DNA of 64,000 nucleotides from Pictodentalium vernedei (GCA_031216915.1 CM062288.1:179144596-179208595), one strand, 5' to 3'. Shown: positions 33,180-45,753, numbered from the stretch's first letter. Numbers and translations are program-made. Notes: a model not told the origin generated them from the letters alone.

Positions 33180-34480
33180 AATGTCTTACTTACGAGCTTA
33201 TTTGTCTGTGGTAACGTTGGCTTATTTGGACGACCTTCTCATGGGTATGGCAACAGAATTATTCTTCAGAACGATGTTCAGTGTCTGCTTCTATTACTCC
33301 AACGTCTCAGTTTCACCGTACTGTAAATGGGAAAAAGGTTGAATCTAGCTCCATACAAGTTGTCTATTCACTTGAGATTGAGCTTTGAGACTCACAACAA
33401 TCTGGTTCATCTGAAGTTACCCAGAGCGAAATTAGTGAGTTGTTATGCTCGCTTTTGTCTACACTCAGATGCATTAATAGTGAAGGATTTCATGCGACTG
33501 TTGGAGCTGTGCGGAGAGGCTGTCGATCTCATTCCGAAGGGCCGCCTGCACGCACGTCTCCTCCAGATATTCTTTACTCAGAACTGGAGTATGATGATGC
33601 TTTCGCTTGAACCAGTATTGTTTTAATGGACCTAGTAAAACAAGGCTTCAAATTGGGCAGATATTCAGCTTAACTCATGGAGTTCCGCTGCAACTGCCGG
33701 ATCTGGCTTTCACGATTATGATGGATGTGAGTCAGATGGGTTGGGGCGACCCTAAGTCCCGAAGTCTGGAAGTGTCAGGTCTTTGAGACCCTCGGTTCCA
33801 GGAGAAACACATAAACATCAAAGAGATGATATCAATATGGCTAGCGCTACAACATTGGATTCATATAATCACAGACGTCCATGTTCAAATTTGGTCGGAC
33901 AACTCGACAGTAGAGTACATCGGGAACCAGGGCGGCACCCATTAATTTCCGTTATGCCAACTAACGGAGAAGTTTTTCCTATACGTCATGAATCATCATG
34001 TTCATCTTTCTACCCGCCATATACCGGGTCGTCTGAACGTATTAGCAGACTCGCTCTCTTGGGAAGGTCGCGTGTTGCAATTGAAGTGGACGCTCAACAA
34101 GCGAGTATTTGGGCAGATTTGCTACCAGAGGGATCGCCCCATGGTAGATCTGTTTGCGATGCACCGGAACAATCTGTTACCGTTGTTCGTGTCGCCATGC
34201 CCAGACCATTGAGCGTAAGTAGACGCTCTGCCTATCTCAAGGGGATGAATGATAGAATACGCATATCCTCCAATTCAGTTGATTCATTTGATTATGTTGA
34301 AGATCAAACAGTCTCGTTGTGAATCCTACTAGTAGCACCTCTGTACTAGTGTAGTCACAGAAACCTTGGATCAGTTTTCTCAAGTGTTTGTTATGGGACA
34401 TTCCCCCGAAGCTTCCTCCACGAGAGGGCCTTCTTTATCAGGGGAAGCTTTTGTTCTTCACATCTTTCTCCGCCCATAGT
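33180..34480 (+). pseudogene. RT end, RNase H and methyltransferase-like region of DIRS copy C
   Basis: Resumes with TCTGTGGTAACGTTGGCTTATTTGGACGACCTTCT (YLDD catalytic box, 33208-33243). RNase H follows, with SDNSTVEYI-like coding at about 33896-33925 and the HIPGRLNVLADSLSWEGRVL stretch (34018-34077). It then has VDLFAMHRNNLLPLFVSPCP at about 34144-34203. Stops break the frames. It corresponds to copy D 53855-55100. After 34490 the match is lost. Confidence 0.6.
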
Positions 34481-34489
34481 TAGACATGA

Positions 34490-35640
34490 GGGAACCATTG
34501 TTGTTCCTATATTATTTTATGACTAACACAAGAACAATTAAGTAATGCAGGTGAGGAGGGTTCAACATGACTTTGAATCCCTGCCCCCCCCCCCCCCCAC
34601 CCCCAATGTGTTTAGAGGCGATTACTGGGCAAGACGTAGTTTTCTTCCCGCAAGCCTCGTATGAGTTTAAATACATACATGCATTTCTTCACTTCTCGAT
34701 TGGCGGCTGGGTCGTGTTCTTTGGTGACCTTATGGACACATCCACTTTTTAGTTGGTTGGTTTCCTGTGATTGTTCATCTATAGGTCATATATGAGCACA
34801 TAATTCATCATAAATAAATTGCTAGTCTTTAGGTACCTCGGAGGCTGCATAGCCAGTTAACTGGTATTCAGATGATTACATGCAGGTTTTCAATGCTCAC
34901 ACGCATAATAATGATTTATTAGGCAGACGCATTATTGTATGTTATGGACCTTAGAAATTATGAATTATTTCGGGGGCGGTCCGGGTGGAGCCTGTTAATC
35001 ATACCTACTTCCATTTCTAGATCCAGGTTTCTATTAATATTGGTACTCAATCGAATACACCTTGTTTACACTCTCGTATATTCGTATGTTTATATGTCAT
35101 AGATATCGGATAGTACATGTCGGGGAGTGTTGTTACTGGAATTTATTGTACGCCTGAATGGGGTCGCCTGTTGGTTACCTCGGAAGTGTGTCACTTTCCA
35201 GAGATCATTCATTGTGGTTCTATTGAACATTTGTATGTTATATATTATATCTCCGGTTTTCGTCCTATTTGCATATGCTCGAGTCCGGTGTACGTTATAT
35301 AGCGGGCGATATTAATTACTGGGATCGTCCCTATAGCCTTAGCCTCTGAAGTGGCATTAAGCACCATTTATTAATAATAATTAATACCTGAGTGCCTGTT
35401 TGACAAATATTTATATTGTTTTTTGGTACCCGCTTTTTACTCCCCTCTTCCTTCAAAAGAAAAGGGGGAGGGGTGATTTTTTGACCTCTCCTCTGGCTTG
35501 ATAGGTATGTAACTATGAGGGAAGCTGTTTTGTGCATAATTATATCCTGCATACAGCTGGAGTTTTATTGTGTAGGGTGTATGTTTGTGGGGGATATTCT
35601 CTCATTCTCATATACGCTATCCTACTAATTCTGAAGTCCT
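34490..35640. other. Unassigned part of copy C with a poly-C tract
   Basis: The tyrosine recombinase is expected here but is not recognisable. The stretch has a poly-C tract at about 34582-34598 and no convincing frame. It may be replaced or highly diverged DNA. Confidence 0.4.
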
Positions 35641-35766
35641 AGGCCCTCCACCTTTTTACGATTCAGCTAGTCTGGGCCATTGGTTTACAGTGTAAAAATA
35701 TTAAAAATTTAAAGTAATTTGTATATTTTTATACTTACCGATGACCCAGATGGAGTTGGCCCTCCC

Positions 35767-35782
35767 ATGAGTGGGCACTCAT
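35767..35782 (+). other. Conserved GGG-loop hairpin of DIRS copy C
   Basis: ATGAGT-GGGC-ACTCAT, a perfect 6-bp stem, in the same GGCCCTCCC ... CCTCCCCGCTGA setting as in copies A, D and E. Confidence 0.65.
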
Positions 35783-36051
35783 ACCTCCCCGCTGAATTTT
35801 TATGTAGTACTCTCTTCTACAAAGAATGATGTTGGCGCCAATTCCGGTCATTTCCTGACGTCTGCGGAGAGTGAATGTAAGGAGGGCCAGCTAGAACTTT
35901 TAATTTTCGGTTTTGCAAGCAAATTTTGGGGGGGGGGTTCAAAATTTGTTTTTAGCCCGTAATAACTTTGAGTTAAGCACCAGTTATTCTGGGCCATTGG
36001 TATGTATAAAAATATACAAATTACTTTAAATTTATAATTTTCAGGCAGCCC

Positions 36052-38285
36052 TTTTATAGCTCACCTTGACAAAGTCAAGCTGAGCTTATCTTATCGCTCT
36101 CTGCCCGTTGTCTGTCAACACTATGTTTTGGTCTTTTTCTCCCAAATCACTGGGCCAATTTTAGTGAAAGTTTGTGTGAGTGATGGTCCTGAATGAACAT
36201 TGCATTTTGTTCAACTCAACATGTCCAGCTCCATAGGGAGGGGGTGGGGGAAAAATGCTCCAAAATATTTTTAAAATCTTCTCAAGAACCAGTGGGTACA
36301 GTGACTTGATATTTGGTATGGAGCTTCCTTTTGAGGTATAGAATCAAATTTTTTCAAATGAAATTCGTGAAGCAATATTTGCCTTTGTAATGGGAGGGGG
36401 AAGATTTAAATAGAAATATTTTCAAACGCCCATATTTCCCAAACCACACGGAACAGAGTACTGTTATTTGGTATGAGGCATCCTAAGGACCAGTAGGATT
36501 GAATGGTTAATTTTAAATTTGCCATTGGTTATGTCAGGGTATTCTGTTGGAGGGGGGTGGGGGGTGGTCGGAAAATGCTGAGTCGGCATATTTGCAAAAA
36601 TTAAAAAAAAAAATTTCCTTCAGAACCAATACGGGAACCCGAATTTTTAACTTAAGACATCGGGGGGAATAATTTTTAAAAATCTTCTTCTTCAGAACCA
36701 CCAGTCTGAATTTTTTAAGCTTTGGTATACATCATTGTTTTGAGGATCAGATTCAAGATGATTGAAACCGAGTCCCTAGGTTAATATTTGGGCTTCCTAT
36801 GGAAGCCCAAATTTTAATTTAATGCAATATGGGGGATAATTTTTAAAAATCTAATTCTTCAGTCAGAATGCTTTCATATTTGGTATACAACATCTCTTGG
36901 GGGGGAGGGGGGGGGGGGTGGCAGGGGGCAGATTCAAGTTTGTTCAATTGGGTCCCTATGTTAATATTTGGGCTCGCTTTGGAAGCCCAAATTTTAACTA
37001 AGTGCAATATGAGGACATTTTTTTTTAAATTTTCTTCTTAAGATCCACCAGTCAGAATGGTTTCATATTTGGTATACAACATCTCTAAGGATGTCAGATT
37101 TAACTTTGTTCAAATCGAGTGTCTGGGTTCATATTTGGGCTCCTTATGGGAGCCCGAATTTTAACTTAGTGCAATATGAGGACATTAAAAATCTTCTTCG
37201 GATCCACCAGTCGGAAAGCTTTCATATTTGGTGTACTACCTTCTCTATGGGGATCAGATTCAAGTTTGTTCAATTGGAGTGCCTGGGTTAATATTTGGGT
37301 TCCCTATGGGAACCCGAATTTTAACTTAATGCAATATGAGGGAATTTTTTCAAAAATCTTCTTCTTGTGATTCACCAATCAGAATCCTTTCATATTTGGT
37401 TTACAATATCTCTAGGGGAGTCAGATTTAAATTTGGTCCCTGGGTTAATATTTGGCCTCCCTATGGTAGCCTGAATTTTAACTTAGTGCAATATGAGGAA
37501 ATTTCTTTAAAAATCTTCTTCTGCAGATCCACCAGTCAGAATGCTTTCATATTTGGTATACAACATCTCTAGGGGGGTCAGATTCAAGTTTGTTCAAATC
37601 GGATCCGTGGGTTAATATTTAGGCTCGCTATGGTAGCCCAAATTTTAACTTAGTGCAATATGAGGGAATTTCTTTAAAAATCTTCTTCTTGAGATTCATG
37701 AGTCAGAATCCTTCCTTATTTGGTATACACCATCTCTAGGTGGGTCAGATTCAATTTTGTTCAAATCGGGTCCCTGGTTAATATTTGGGTCCCTATGGTA
37801 GCCCAAATTTTAACTTAGTACAATATGAGGGAATTTCTTTAAAAAATCACCTTCTTCGGATCCAACTGTCAGAATGCCTTCATATTTGGTATGCAACATT
37901 TCGGGGAGGGGGGGGGGGGGGGGGGGGGGGGTCATATTCAACGTTGTTCAAATTGAGTACATGGGTTAATATTTGGGCTCCCTATAGGAGCCGGAATTGG
38001 CCATGCAGCTGAAGAAAGATGAAATTTTTTATTATATACCTCTAGAGGTGTGCAACTAAGATTAATCCACATAGGTTGTATCAAGGGGCTTGATAGGGAA
38101 GCCCCACTTTTTACATTATGATCAATTGAAGAAAAGGCATGATGGTTCGACTATTTTTGTCACTCCTGCGAGTCTCAAGGATTGACATTGTTTTGATTGA
38201 TTAATGTAGATTCATTCTTGGACTCTGGTTATATCGGGTTCTGTTCAAGGTGAGTACTTCAGGCCTCATAGGGCCTCTTATTTCT
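36052..38285. repeat. Mobile repeat with ~160-bp tandem core, first copy
   Basis: Begins AGCTCACCTTGACAAAGTCA (head hairpin CTTGAC-AAA-GTCAAG) and ends near AGGCCTCATAGGGCCTCTTA. The core has about ten imperfect units of 155-167 bp sharing CATATTTGGTATACAACATC, TTTGTTCAAAT, GGGTTAATATTTGGGCTCC and AACTTAGTGCAATATGAGG. The ATATTTGGG anchor recurs at about 36964, 37131, 37293, 37448, 37614 and 37780. Open frames within it are chance. Its organisation resembles bivalve satellite-bearing non-autonomous elements of the pearl or Helitron-like type, as an inference. Confidence 0.8.
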
Positions 38286-38650
38286 GGTAAACTCTTTCCA
38301 GATTTTTTTAGAGTAAGAAAAGTGCAAACGAATATTAATGCATTCACTGTCAGTGGAACGGATGAGTTGAGCAACCTAGAAATTGCAGCTTATTTCTTTC
38401 ACTTTCTTTAATTTAGTTGATGATATACAATGGTGTAATGTGCTGTTCAAAGGGGTTTCTTTGAGCCCTATCTAACAGTATTACTGTACAGCATCTCATT
38501 GCTAGAGTTCAAAACTGCAAAATTTTATTATCTTAAAAAAAGAACTTCGTTCTCGAAAAGTTAACAAATAAATACCACTGACAATTGAATGGACTTTGCA
38601 TTCTGTTTATTTAACATTTGGAATAGTGTAAGCAAACAAAAAAATCAGTT
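38286..38650. other. AT-rich spacer between the two mobile repeats
   Basis: No repeat unit, gene or transposon end recognised. Confidence 0.4.
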
Positions 38651-40592
38651 GCTTTTTAGCTCACCTGAGCAAAACTCAGGGGGAGCTTTACTCATCACTT
38701 TTTGTTCATCATCCATCTGTCAATACATTGTCCGGCATTAACTTTGCATTATCGACTTCTCAGAAACTACTGACTCCAAATTGAACCAAATCTGGTGTGC
38801 ATGTTCCTTATCATATCTCAGTTCAAGTTTGTTCAAATAAAGTTGCATCCAAAATTAAAAAAAGTCTTCTCCACAATCATAAGTTAGACTCTTTTGATAA
38901 TTGGTATACAACATCTCTTGGGGTGGTGGGGGGGGGGGGGGGAGGGGAGGGGAGCAGATTCAAGTTTGTTCAAAGCAAATTCCTGGGTTAATATTTGGGC
39001 TCTCTATTGGGGGGAGGGGGAAGGGAAGGAGCCCCCAATTTTTAACTAGTGCATTATGAAGGAATTTCTTTGAAAATCTTCTTCAGATTCATGGTTCAGA
39101 ATCCTTTCTTATTTGGTATACAACATCTCTAGATGGGACAGATTCAAGTTGTTCAAATTGGGTCCTTGGGTTAATATTTGGGCTCCCCGAATTTGAATTT
39201 AGTGCAATATGAGGGAATTTCTTTAAAAAATCTTCTTCTTCAGATCCACCGGTCAGAATCCTTTCATATTTGGTATACAACATCTCTAGGGGGGTCAGAT
39301 TCAAGTTTGTTCAAATCGAGTCCCTGAGTTAATATTTGGGCTCCCTATCGGAGCCCAAATTTTACCTTACTGCAATATGAGGCAATTTCTTTAAAAATCT
39401 TCATCTTCAGATTCACGGTTCAGAATCCTTTCTTACTTGGTATACAACATCTCTAGGTGGGACAGATTCAAGTTGTTCAAATCTGGTCCCCTGGGTTAAT
39501 ATTTGGGCTCCCTATGGGAGCCAGCATTTTAACTTAGTGCAAAATGAGGGAATTTCTTCAAAAATCTTTTTCTTTAGACTCACCAGTCAGAATACTATAA
39601 TATTTGGCGTGCAACATCTTGAGGTGGGTCAGATTCAACTTTGTTCAAATCGGGTCCCTGCAGTAATATTTGGCCTCCCTATGGGGATCCGAATTTTAAC
39701 TTATTGCAATATGAGGGAATTTTCTTTAAAAATCTTCTTTTCCAGAACCATCAATTAAAATCTTTTGATATTTGGTATACAACATCTCTTGGTGAGGTCA
39801 GATTTAAGTTTCTTCAACTGGACTCCCTGGGTTAATATCTGGGCCCCCTATGGGGATCAAAATTTTAACTTGGTGCAATATGAGGAAATTTCTTATCAAC
39901 CTACTCACAATTGTTTACTACAGGCTTGCACTACAGTGGAAGTCCCTAACTCGGATAAAATACTCTCTATTTTTGTCTTTCCCAAGCAAGTTGGGAAAGA
40001 AAAGTGGTGCAAAAGCACCAATAAAAATAAGCCAAAACTGGGTCGAGTGCAACCGGCGCAGACCCAGTACGGGACGCTCTCTCCCAAGTACAACTCCACG
40101 ACTTCCGTTGCCAGTGCGCATACCGTCTCTAAAGACTCATTCTTTTTAAAATCCGCTTCGTGTCGAGATGTTTTTGCACGCTTATCAGTGTTCCACCAAC
40201 TCGATGTTTGATGATTCCTGATTCATTATACCACAGTGTATCCTTTGTATTCTCAGGAACAGTGTTTTATATTCTCTTTTTTCTATTATATGTCCATCAT
40301 GTATATTTATTTGCTCTCTCTCGAGTCGCGCGCGAATTTCGCGGGCCACGCGATTCGGACTTAGATTATTTCACAATTATTGTTAATGCTTTTTTTGCAA
40401 AATTTTTTAATTGTGTTAGAGTTAGGTGTCAGCGGGGTACCACTCCTACAGTGTTTCTTCTTTCTGTTGAGAGTAGTCTTCCTGTTGGGTGGTTCCCGGT
40501 CGGCCGTCTGGGGTCTTTGTTTCTGTCACCTTTCTCTCTTTGGGGGTGTTCTGTTTTCTGATCTCACCTTCTCTGCTCCTCTCACCTCTTTC

Positions 40593-42712
40593 ATGCCTAG
40601 GACAATTCCTTGTGGGCAGTGTCTGCTGCCTAAGCATGTGGACGATGTACATTCGTCGTGTTCCTCCTGTAATGGGTGTTCGGCCGAGCGGCCGTGTGGT
40701 GTCTGTGGAACATGGTCTTCCACCTTTTGGGCGTCTGTAAATCGTGTCGTTCGTTCTCGTGGCCGTGCCTCCCGCTCCCGCGGGAAAGGAGAACGTGGTC
40801 GTTCGGGGCCTCCCGAGCCGACTCTGTCTGGTGAGAGTTATTCCTCCTCCGTGGGGGATGTGCAGTCTTTTCCTGTGGTGGATACTGCGGGAGCCGTTGA
40901 GTGTTCTGGTGTAGAGATGCCTGGTTCCGGGACTACGGTCCCCCTCCAGTCGACATCTGAGGCTGTCACTAGGGTTGTGACTCCTCCTTCGGAGCCGAGC
41001 CGGTGTGCTCTCTCCATTATTTCACCAGCCTCAACGACTCTCGACGTATCTACTACTGCTGCTGGTCCGTCTGCTTCGTTGTCTGTTTCAGCCGGCCTCG
41101 GCTTTTCGCTGCAGGGGACTGCAGATCTGTCCGATACTGTAGACGTGGGATATCGGCCCCAGCCTTCCCTGACTTCAACTCGGCGAAGTCGGAAGGGGCT
41201 GCCGGCCGAGCCCTTCGCTGTGGTCTCGTCGCCGTCGAGTACCACAGTTGTGTCTTTGGATTCGGATGTTCATAGTGGAAACACTCTGAACTCCGTGGCG
41301 TTTCCGTCCGCTCACTCTGGTCACACGACCAGTTTTGGGGGACCAACGCCTATTGTGCAGCCTGGACCTTCTGCCCCGCAGAGGTCCGCGGTGACTCTCA
41401 TGAGTTCTCGCAATATTGATCCTCGGGGTGCATCGTACCCCTATACACGTCTGCCTTCAGATGTTTCGGCTGCCGCCCGTCGTCCCGCGTCGGGTGTTTT
41501 GGAGGATCGTGACCCTTCGCTGGTTAAGAGGGTCAGAGGTGAAGCCACTTTGTCGGTTCGCTCCCCTGTCGAACCGGTCGGTACAGGCAGTGAGCTTAGG
41601 GAGGCCCTCTCCTTACTCACTCAGGTTCTCTCAAAGAGCCTTCCTGTTGCTTCCAGCGAGGCTATGGGTGGTTTCCAGGCGCCTCCTATGGCGCCGCCTC
41701 CCGGGATTGGAAACAGGTTTCCGATTCCTCTGGTGTCCCGACACCATGGGAGGCGTCGGCTGGTTTGCCCACGATGGGCTATGTGTCTTCCGACTCTGGG
41801 GAGGAGTCCGACATGCTTGAGGTCGAGGGCCAGCAGTCTTCGGACTTGGGGGCGGCTCTTGACTTTGTGTCTGGGTTTCTGCCTGAGCTCAAACCTGCTA
41901 ACCAGCCGACAGTGTCAGCCTGGCCGCGATCTTCGGTCGCGCGCCAACAGCCTATGGAGCAACCTGCTTCTGGGCGCATTCGACCGTGCCAGTCGGTACA
42001 GGTGGTTGAAGCTTTTTCAGCATTGGATGCCAAGCTGAATTCCAAGGCTTTGAAGACTTCGTTCTTCACCAGGGTTGACACCTTTTTGCCTCCTGTGCGT
42101 TATCGTTCCTACGATTCCGCCAATCCGTCAGTCTGTCAGACTTTGACGGTTCTGGATCAGGACTCCACTTCCCTCGGGCTTTCCAAGCCCAAGTCTGCCG
42201 TCATTCCAATGACGACTCTGGAGTCCACGTTGGGCTTATCTAGAGAGATGCTTGGCATGCTTTCTCTCTCAGATCACGTCGTCTCAGCTTTGGCTGCTTA
42301 TCTGCCTCCAGATAAGTTTGACGAGGTACAGGCTCCTTTGCGTGTGCTGTCCAAGGCGCTTATGCACCTTACTCACACGCATGCCTGTAACACGGCCAAT
42401 TTGGAATTAGTTCGAAGGGACGCTGTGCTGGACACAGGACGATCCCTTCCCGAGGAGCAGCGTGCTACTCTTCGATCTGCTTCTTTGGCAGGTCCGCAAC
42501 TTTTCCATGGTTCCGTGTCGACGGTCCGGGATGACGTCCTACGTCATTCCAAAGATCAGCTGCTGTTTCGTCAGCTTGATCAGCCTTCTCGGGGAGGCAA
42601 GGGCCGTTCCAAGCCTAACAAGTACCCTTCTGCTTCCTCTGCGAAGCAAAAGGCTGGTCCTTCTGCCGCCGCCTCTGCTTCTTACTCACGGGGTAAAGGT
42701 AGGGGTCGGTAG
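40593..42712 (+). CDS. DIRS copy E gag-like ORF1 (one frame break)
   Basis: The likely start is the ATG at 40593, giving MPRTIPCGQCLLPKHVDDVH with a cysteine-rich N-terminus (CSSCNGCSAERPCGVC), then a basic RGRASRSRGKGERGR stretch and a long Ser/Thr/Pro-rich region. Near 41670 the frame must change. Downstream, GASYGAASRDW-like sequence leads into LPTMGYVSSDSGEESDMLEV, and a conserved C-terminal half (LGLSREMLGMLSLSDHVVSA, APLRVLSKALMHL) matches copies C and D. It ends with a basic SRGKGRGR tail at 42712. This is the structural protein position of DIRS elements. The shift may be mutation, sequencing error or programmed. Confidence 0.7.
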
Positions 42713-44784
42713 AATCGAGGGAAGTCTCAGGATTCTTCATTTAGCAGAGGAGGTGGTTTCTCCTCTCGCGGGCCTCGTCGGGGCTCGAAATGAAGGTCCT
42801 CACCTCGACTCGTCCCAGGTTGGAGGAAGGATAGCAGAGTTTGCAGACCATTGGACCACCATCACATCCGATCCATGGGTGTTAGATGTTGTTCGGTCCG
42901 GGCTGCGCATATCCTTCCGACGGCACCCCACTCTGTCAAGGGTGCCTCTTCCAACCACAGTTCCTTCAGACGTTTTACGTCGGGAACTTTTGTCCACGGA
43001 GATTGCCAATCTCCTGGCAAAGGGGGCGATCGAGGTCGTCAAGAACGTTCAGTCAGTGGGTTTCTATTCCCGCCTGTTCTTGGTGCCGAAGAAGGACGGC
43101 CGACTCCGACCGGTTATCGATCTGAGCATCCTGAACCAGTCTATCATTGCTCCCAAGTTCAGCATGGAGACTTTCAGGTCGGTCCGCCATTCAATTCACC
43201 AGGGAGATTTCGCCGCCAGCATCGACCTGCGAGACGCTTACTTCCACGTTCCGATGCATCGGGCGTCACGGAAGTATCTCAGGTTCGCTTTTCTGGGGCG
43301 AGTTTACCAGTTCAAGGCCATGCCTTTCGGCCTCAACCTGGCTCCTTGGGCGTTCACCAGACTGATGTCGCATGTGATAGCGTTCCATCGCACACAGTCC
43401 AGGGTGACTACTTCGGCATATCTGGACGATATCCTCCAGAGGCATTCCAATGCTGCCTTACTGGAATCGGATGTCGCCACTCTGTTGAGCTTGCTCACGT
43501 CGCTAGGATTCAGAGTCAACGAGGAGAAGTCGGACCTGGTCCCTTCTCAGTCGTTTTGTCATCTGGGGATGTCTTTCCAAACCAAATTCAATTTGGTGGC
43601 TGTTCCCCAGGCCAAGGCTGTGATTCTCTCAGCTTTTGCTCTGACTCTGTCCCAGTCCAGGTCCGCAACCGCTCGGAGTTTTCTCCGGCTGATCGGTCTC
43701 TGCGGTTCGGTGACGGATCTCATTCCTCTAGGTCGGCTGCGTGTCAGACCTCTCCAACACTTTCTGCTCAGTCGTTGGAGACCGAATGTAGATTCTCTGG
43801 ATCAGGTGCTTCCGTTTCCGGACTCTCTGTATCCTCACCTTCTTCCCTGGACAGATGTTCAGTGGATTACGCAGGGTGTTCCGCTGGACTTACCCACGTC
43901 CGATCGCGTCCTGACGGCAGATGCCAGCGATCTCGGATGGGGTGCGACGTTGGATCCTCTCGGTCTTTCCCTACACGGGATGTGGGACCAGGATCAAGCA
44001 GCTCTACACATCAACCAGAAGGTGCTTCTTGCTCTTCTTCTGAGTTTCAGGCAGTGGATCCCTCACTTGTCGAATCGCCAGGTCCTTCTACTATCCGACA
44101 ATTCGACAGTGGTTGCTTACATTCGGAACCAGGGCGGCACGCACTCGCTTCCGATGTACGAGTTAGCTCGGGATCTTTTACTGCTCGCTCAGGAGGTTCA
44201 CGCCGGGGGTGGTTGTTCGTCACATTCCCGGTCGTCTGAACGTCCTAGCCGACTCCCTGTCCCGACAGGGCAGGGTTATTTCCACCGAGTGGATGCTTCA
44301 CAGGGCAGTGTTCCAGTTGCTTTGCGATCTCTGGGGACGTCCCCACATCGATCTCTTTGCGACTCGTTGGAACCATCAGGTGGACACTTTCGTGTCCCCG
44401 TGTCCAGATCCTCTGGCTTTTGCCGTGGACGCTCTGTCACTCGATTGGAACGGTCTAGTCGGCTACGCCTTCCCGCCGGTTCCGATTCTTCCTCAGGTTC
44501 TCGCCAAAATTCGAACCTGCAGTTGTCGAATCATTCTGATCGCTCCCCTGTCGCCTCAGCGGGTGTGGATCAATCAGCTCCGCTCGCTGATGACGGCGGT
44601 TCCGGCACGTCTCCCGCTACGTCGCGACCTTCTTTGTCAAGGTCGCCCGAGGAGGTTTCACGTCGACCCGACTTCATTGTGCCTTCACGCATATCTTTTG
44701 TCAGGTCCTGTCTCCTCCGTAGAGGTTTTTCGAGACGAGCAGTGGAGTGCATTTCTTCTTCAAGGAGGCACTCCACTGGTTTAG
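42462..44784 (+). CDS. DIRS copy E RT-RNase H with methyltransferase-like domain (one frameshift)
   Basis: The frame is open from 42462 and overlaps the end of gag; the true start is unclear. RT covers about 42870-43560 with RLFLVPKKDGRLRPVIDLS, SIDLRDAYFHVPMH, FKAMPFGLNLAP and the catalytic SAYLDDIL. RNase H follows at about 43900-44270 (TADASDLGWGATL, LLSDNSTVVAYIRNQGGTHS). At 44204-44208 a G5 run shifts the frame; in the next frame VVRHIPGRLNVLADSLSRQG continues. The segment PHIDLFATRWNHQVDTFVSP then YAFPPVPILPQVLAKI resembles the DIRS dam-like methyltransferase domain. The stop at 44784 overlaps the recombinase reading frame. Confidence 0.8.
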
Positions 44785-45753
44785 CTTATGCAGCTAAATG
44801 GAAGGTCTTCTGTCGATGGTGTGCTGATCACTCTGTTGATTATGCCAATCCTTCGATTTCACAGATTGCGGAGTTTCTGGTATATCTGTTTGATTCTCGG
44901 GGTCTCCAGCCTGTTACCATCAAGGGTTACAGGTCTATGCTTTCAGAGACTTTTTCTTATGTGGGGAAGCGTCGTATCGGCACTAATCCTTACCTCTCCA
45001 AGCTTGTTCGGCACTTTTCTTTGAAAAGGCCTCGGACTTTGCAGCTTACTCCACGATGGAATCTTTCGTGGGTGCTGTTTTGCTTGGGGGGGGGGCGCCG
45101 TTCGAACCTTTATCCCAGGTGGATATGCAATTTCTCACATACAAGACGGCTTTTCTGATGGCATTTGCTTCGGCCAGACGGGTTAGTGAGCTTCACGCCC
45201 TCTCGGTTGACCCGGCCTTTTTTAGGAGTTCTCCCAACAGTGTTACTTTTACCACTGATTGCTCCTTTTTGGCTAAGAATCAGTTACCAGATACTACTCC
45301 TCCTCCTATCTGTATCAGGGCTCTTCCCTCTGTTGAGGGTACTCGCCCTTTGCTCTGTCCGGTCCGTGCTATTCGCATTTATCTTGATCGGACACGCTTC
45401 ATACGGAAGGGCAGAAAACGTTTTTTTTTCTGTCTCTCATTCCGGGTCGACAGAAGATCTCTCCTCAATCCATTTCTCGATGGATTTGTCTTGCTATTCG
45501 TACGGCTTATAGTCGTTTAGCAGCTGGCGATTGTATTACCAATCGTATTTCTGCCCACGAGGTGCGGGCACTGTCTACCTCTTGGGCTTATTCTAACTCC
45601 GTCAAGTTGTCGGATGTTATGCAGGCAGCCTACTGGAGAAATGCTTCTACTTTCTCCACCTTTTATTTACGCCAGTTACAGGAGCAGTCGGAGGACCTTT
45701 TTGCCTTGGGTCCTCTTTCTTCTGCTCAGGCTGTTGTCTGCCATAGCCATTAG
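44640..45753 (+). CDS. DIRS copy E tyrosine recombinase (two frame breaks)
   Basis: The enzyme would integrate the circular DIRS DNA. The core-binding part is in the first frame: LAYAAKWKVFCRWCADHSVD, LQPVTIKGYRSMLSETF. After a G10 run (45086-45095) the next frame gives APFEPLSQVDMQFLTYKTAF and the first catalytic Arg in SARRVSELHALSVD. After a T9 run (45421-45429) the third frame gives SAHEVRALSTSWAYSNSVKL (HxxR) and the nucleophile region STFYLRQL, ending at 45753. All catalytic residues are present, and both breaks fall in homopolymers, so the gene may be intact in reality. The start is not determined. Confidence 0.75.

Larger units (their letters stand above)
16742..36040 (+). mobile_element. 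DIRS-like element copy C, about 19 kb with nested insertions
   Basis: The left ITR (about 16742-16990) and right ITR (about 35825-36033) are inverted copies of each other. Shared blocks include CCAATGGCCCAG, AACTCAAAGTTATTA, GACCGGAATTGGCGCC and AACATCATTCTTT. An internal complementary region at 35662-35755 joins complements of both ends. Gag sequence lies at 19490-20255 and 24110-24760, RT at 24763-25262, RNase H at about 33185-34230 and the methyltransferase-like part at 34230-34480. The recombinase is not recognisable between 34490 and 35640. Insertions within it are listed separately. Removing them leaves roughly a 6-7 kb element. Confidence 0.8.

Noticed and set aside
37091..39835. Series of 60-80 codon frames
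   Set aside because: They are the ~160-bp satellite units read in chance frames.
40380..42038. 552-codon frame taken in full as gag
   Set aside because: Its first 71 codons precede the likely start, and its last ~115 codons read the wrong frame; the conserved C-terminal half is in another frame.
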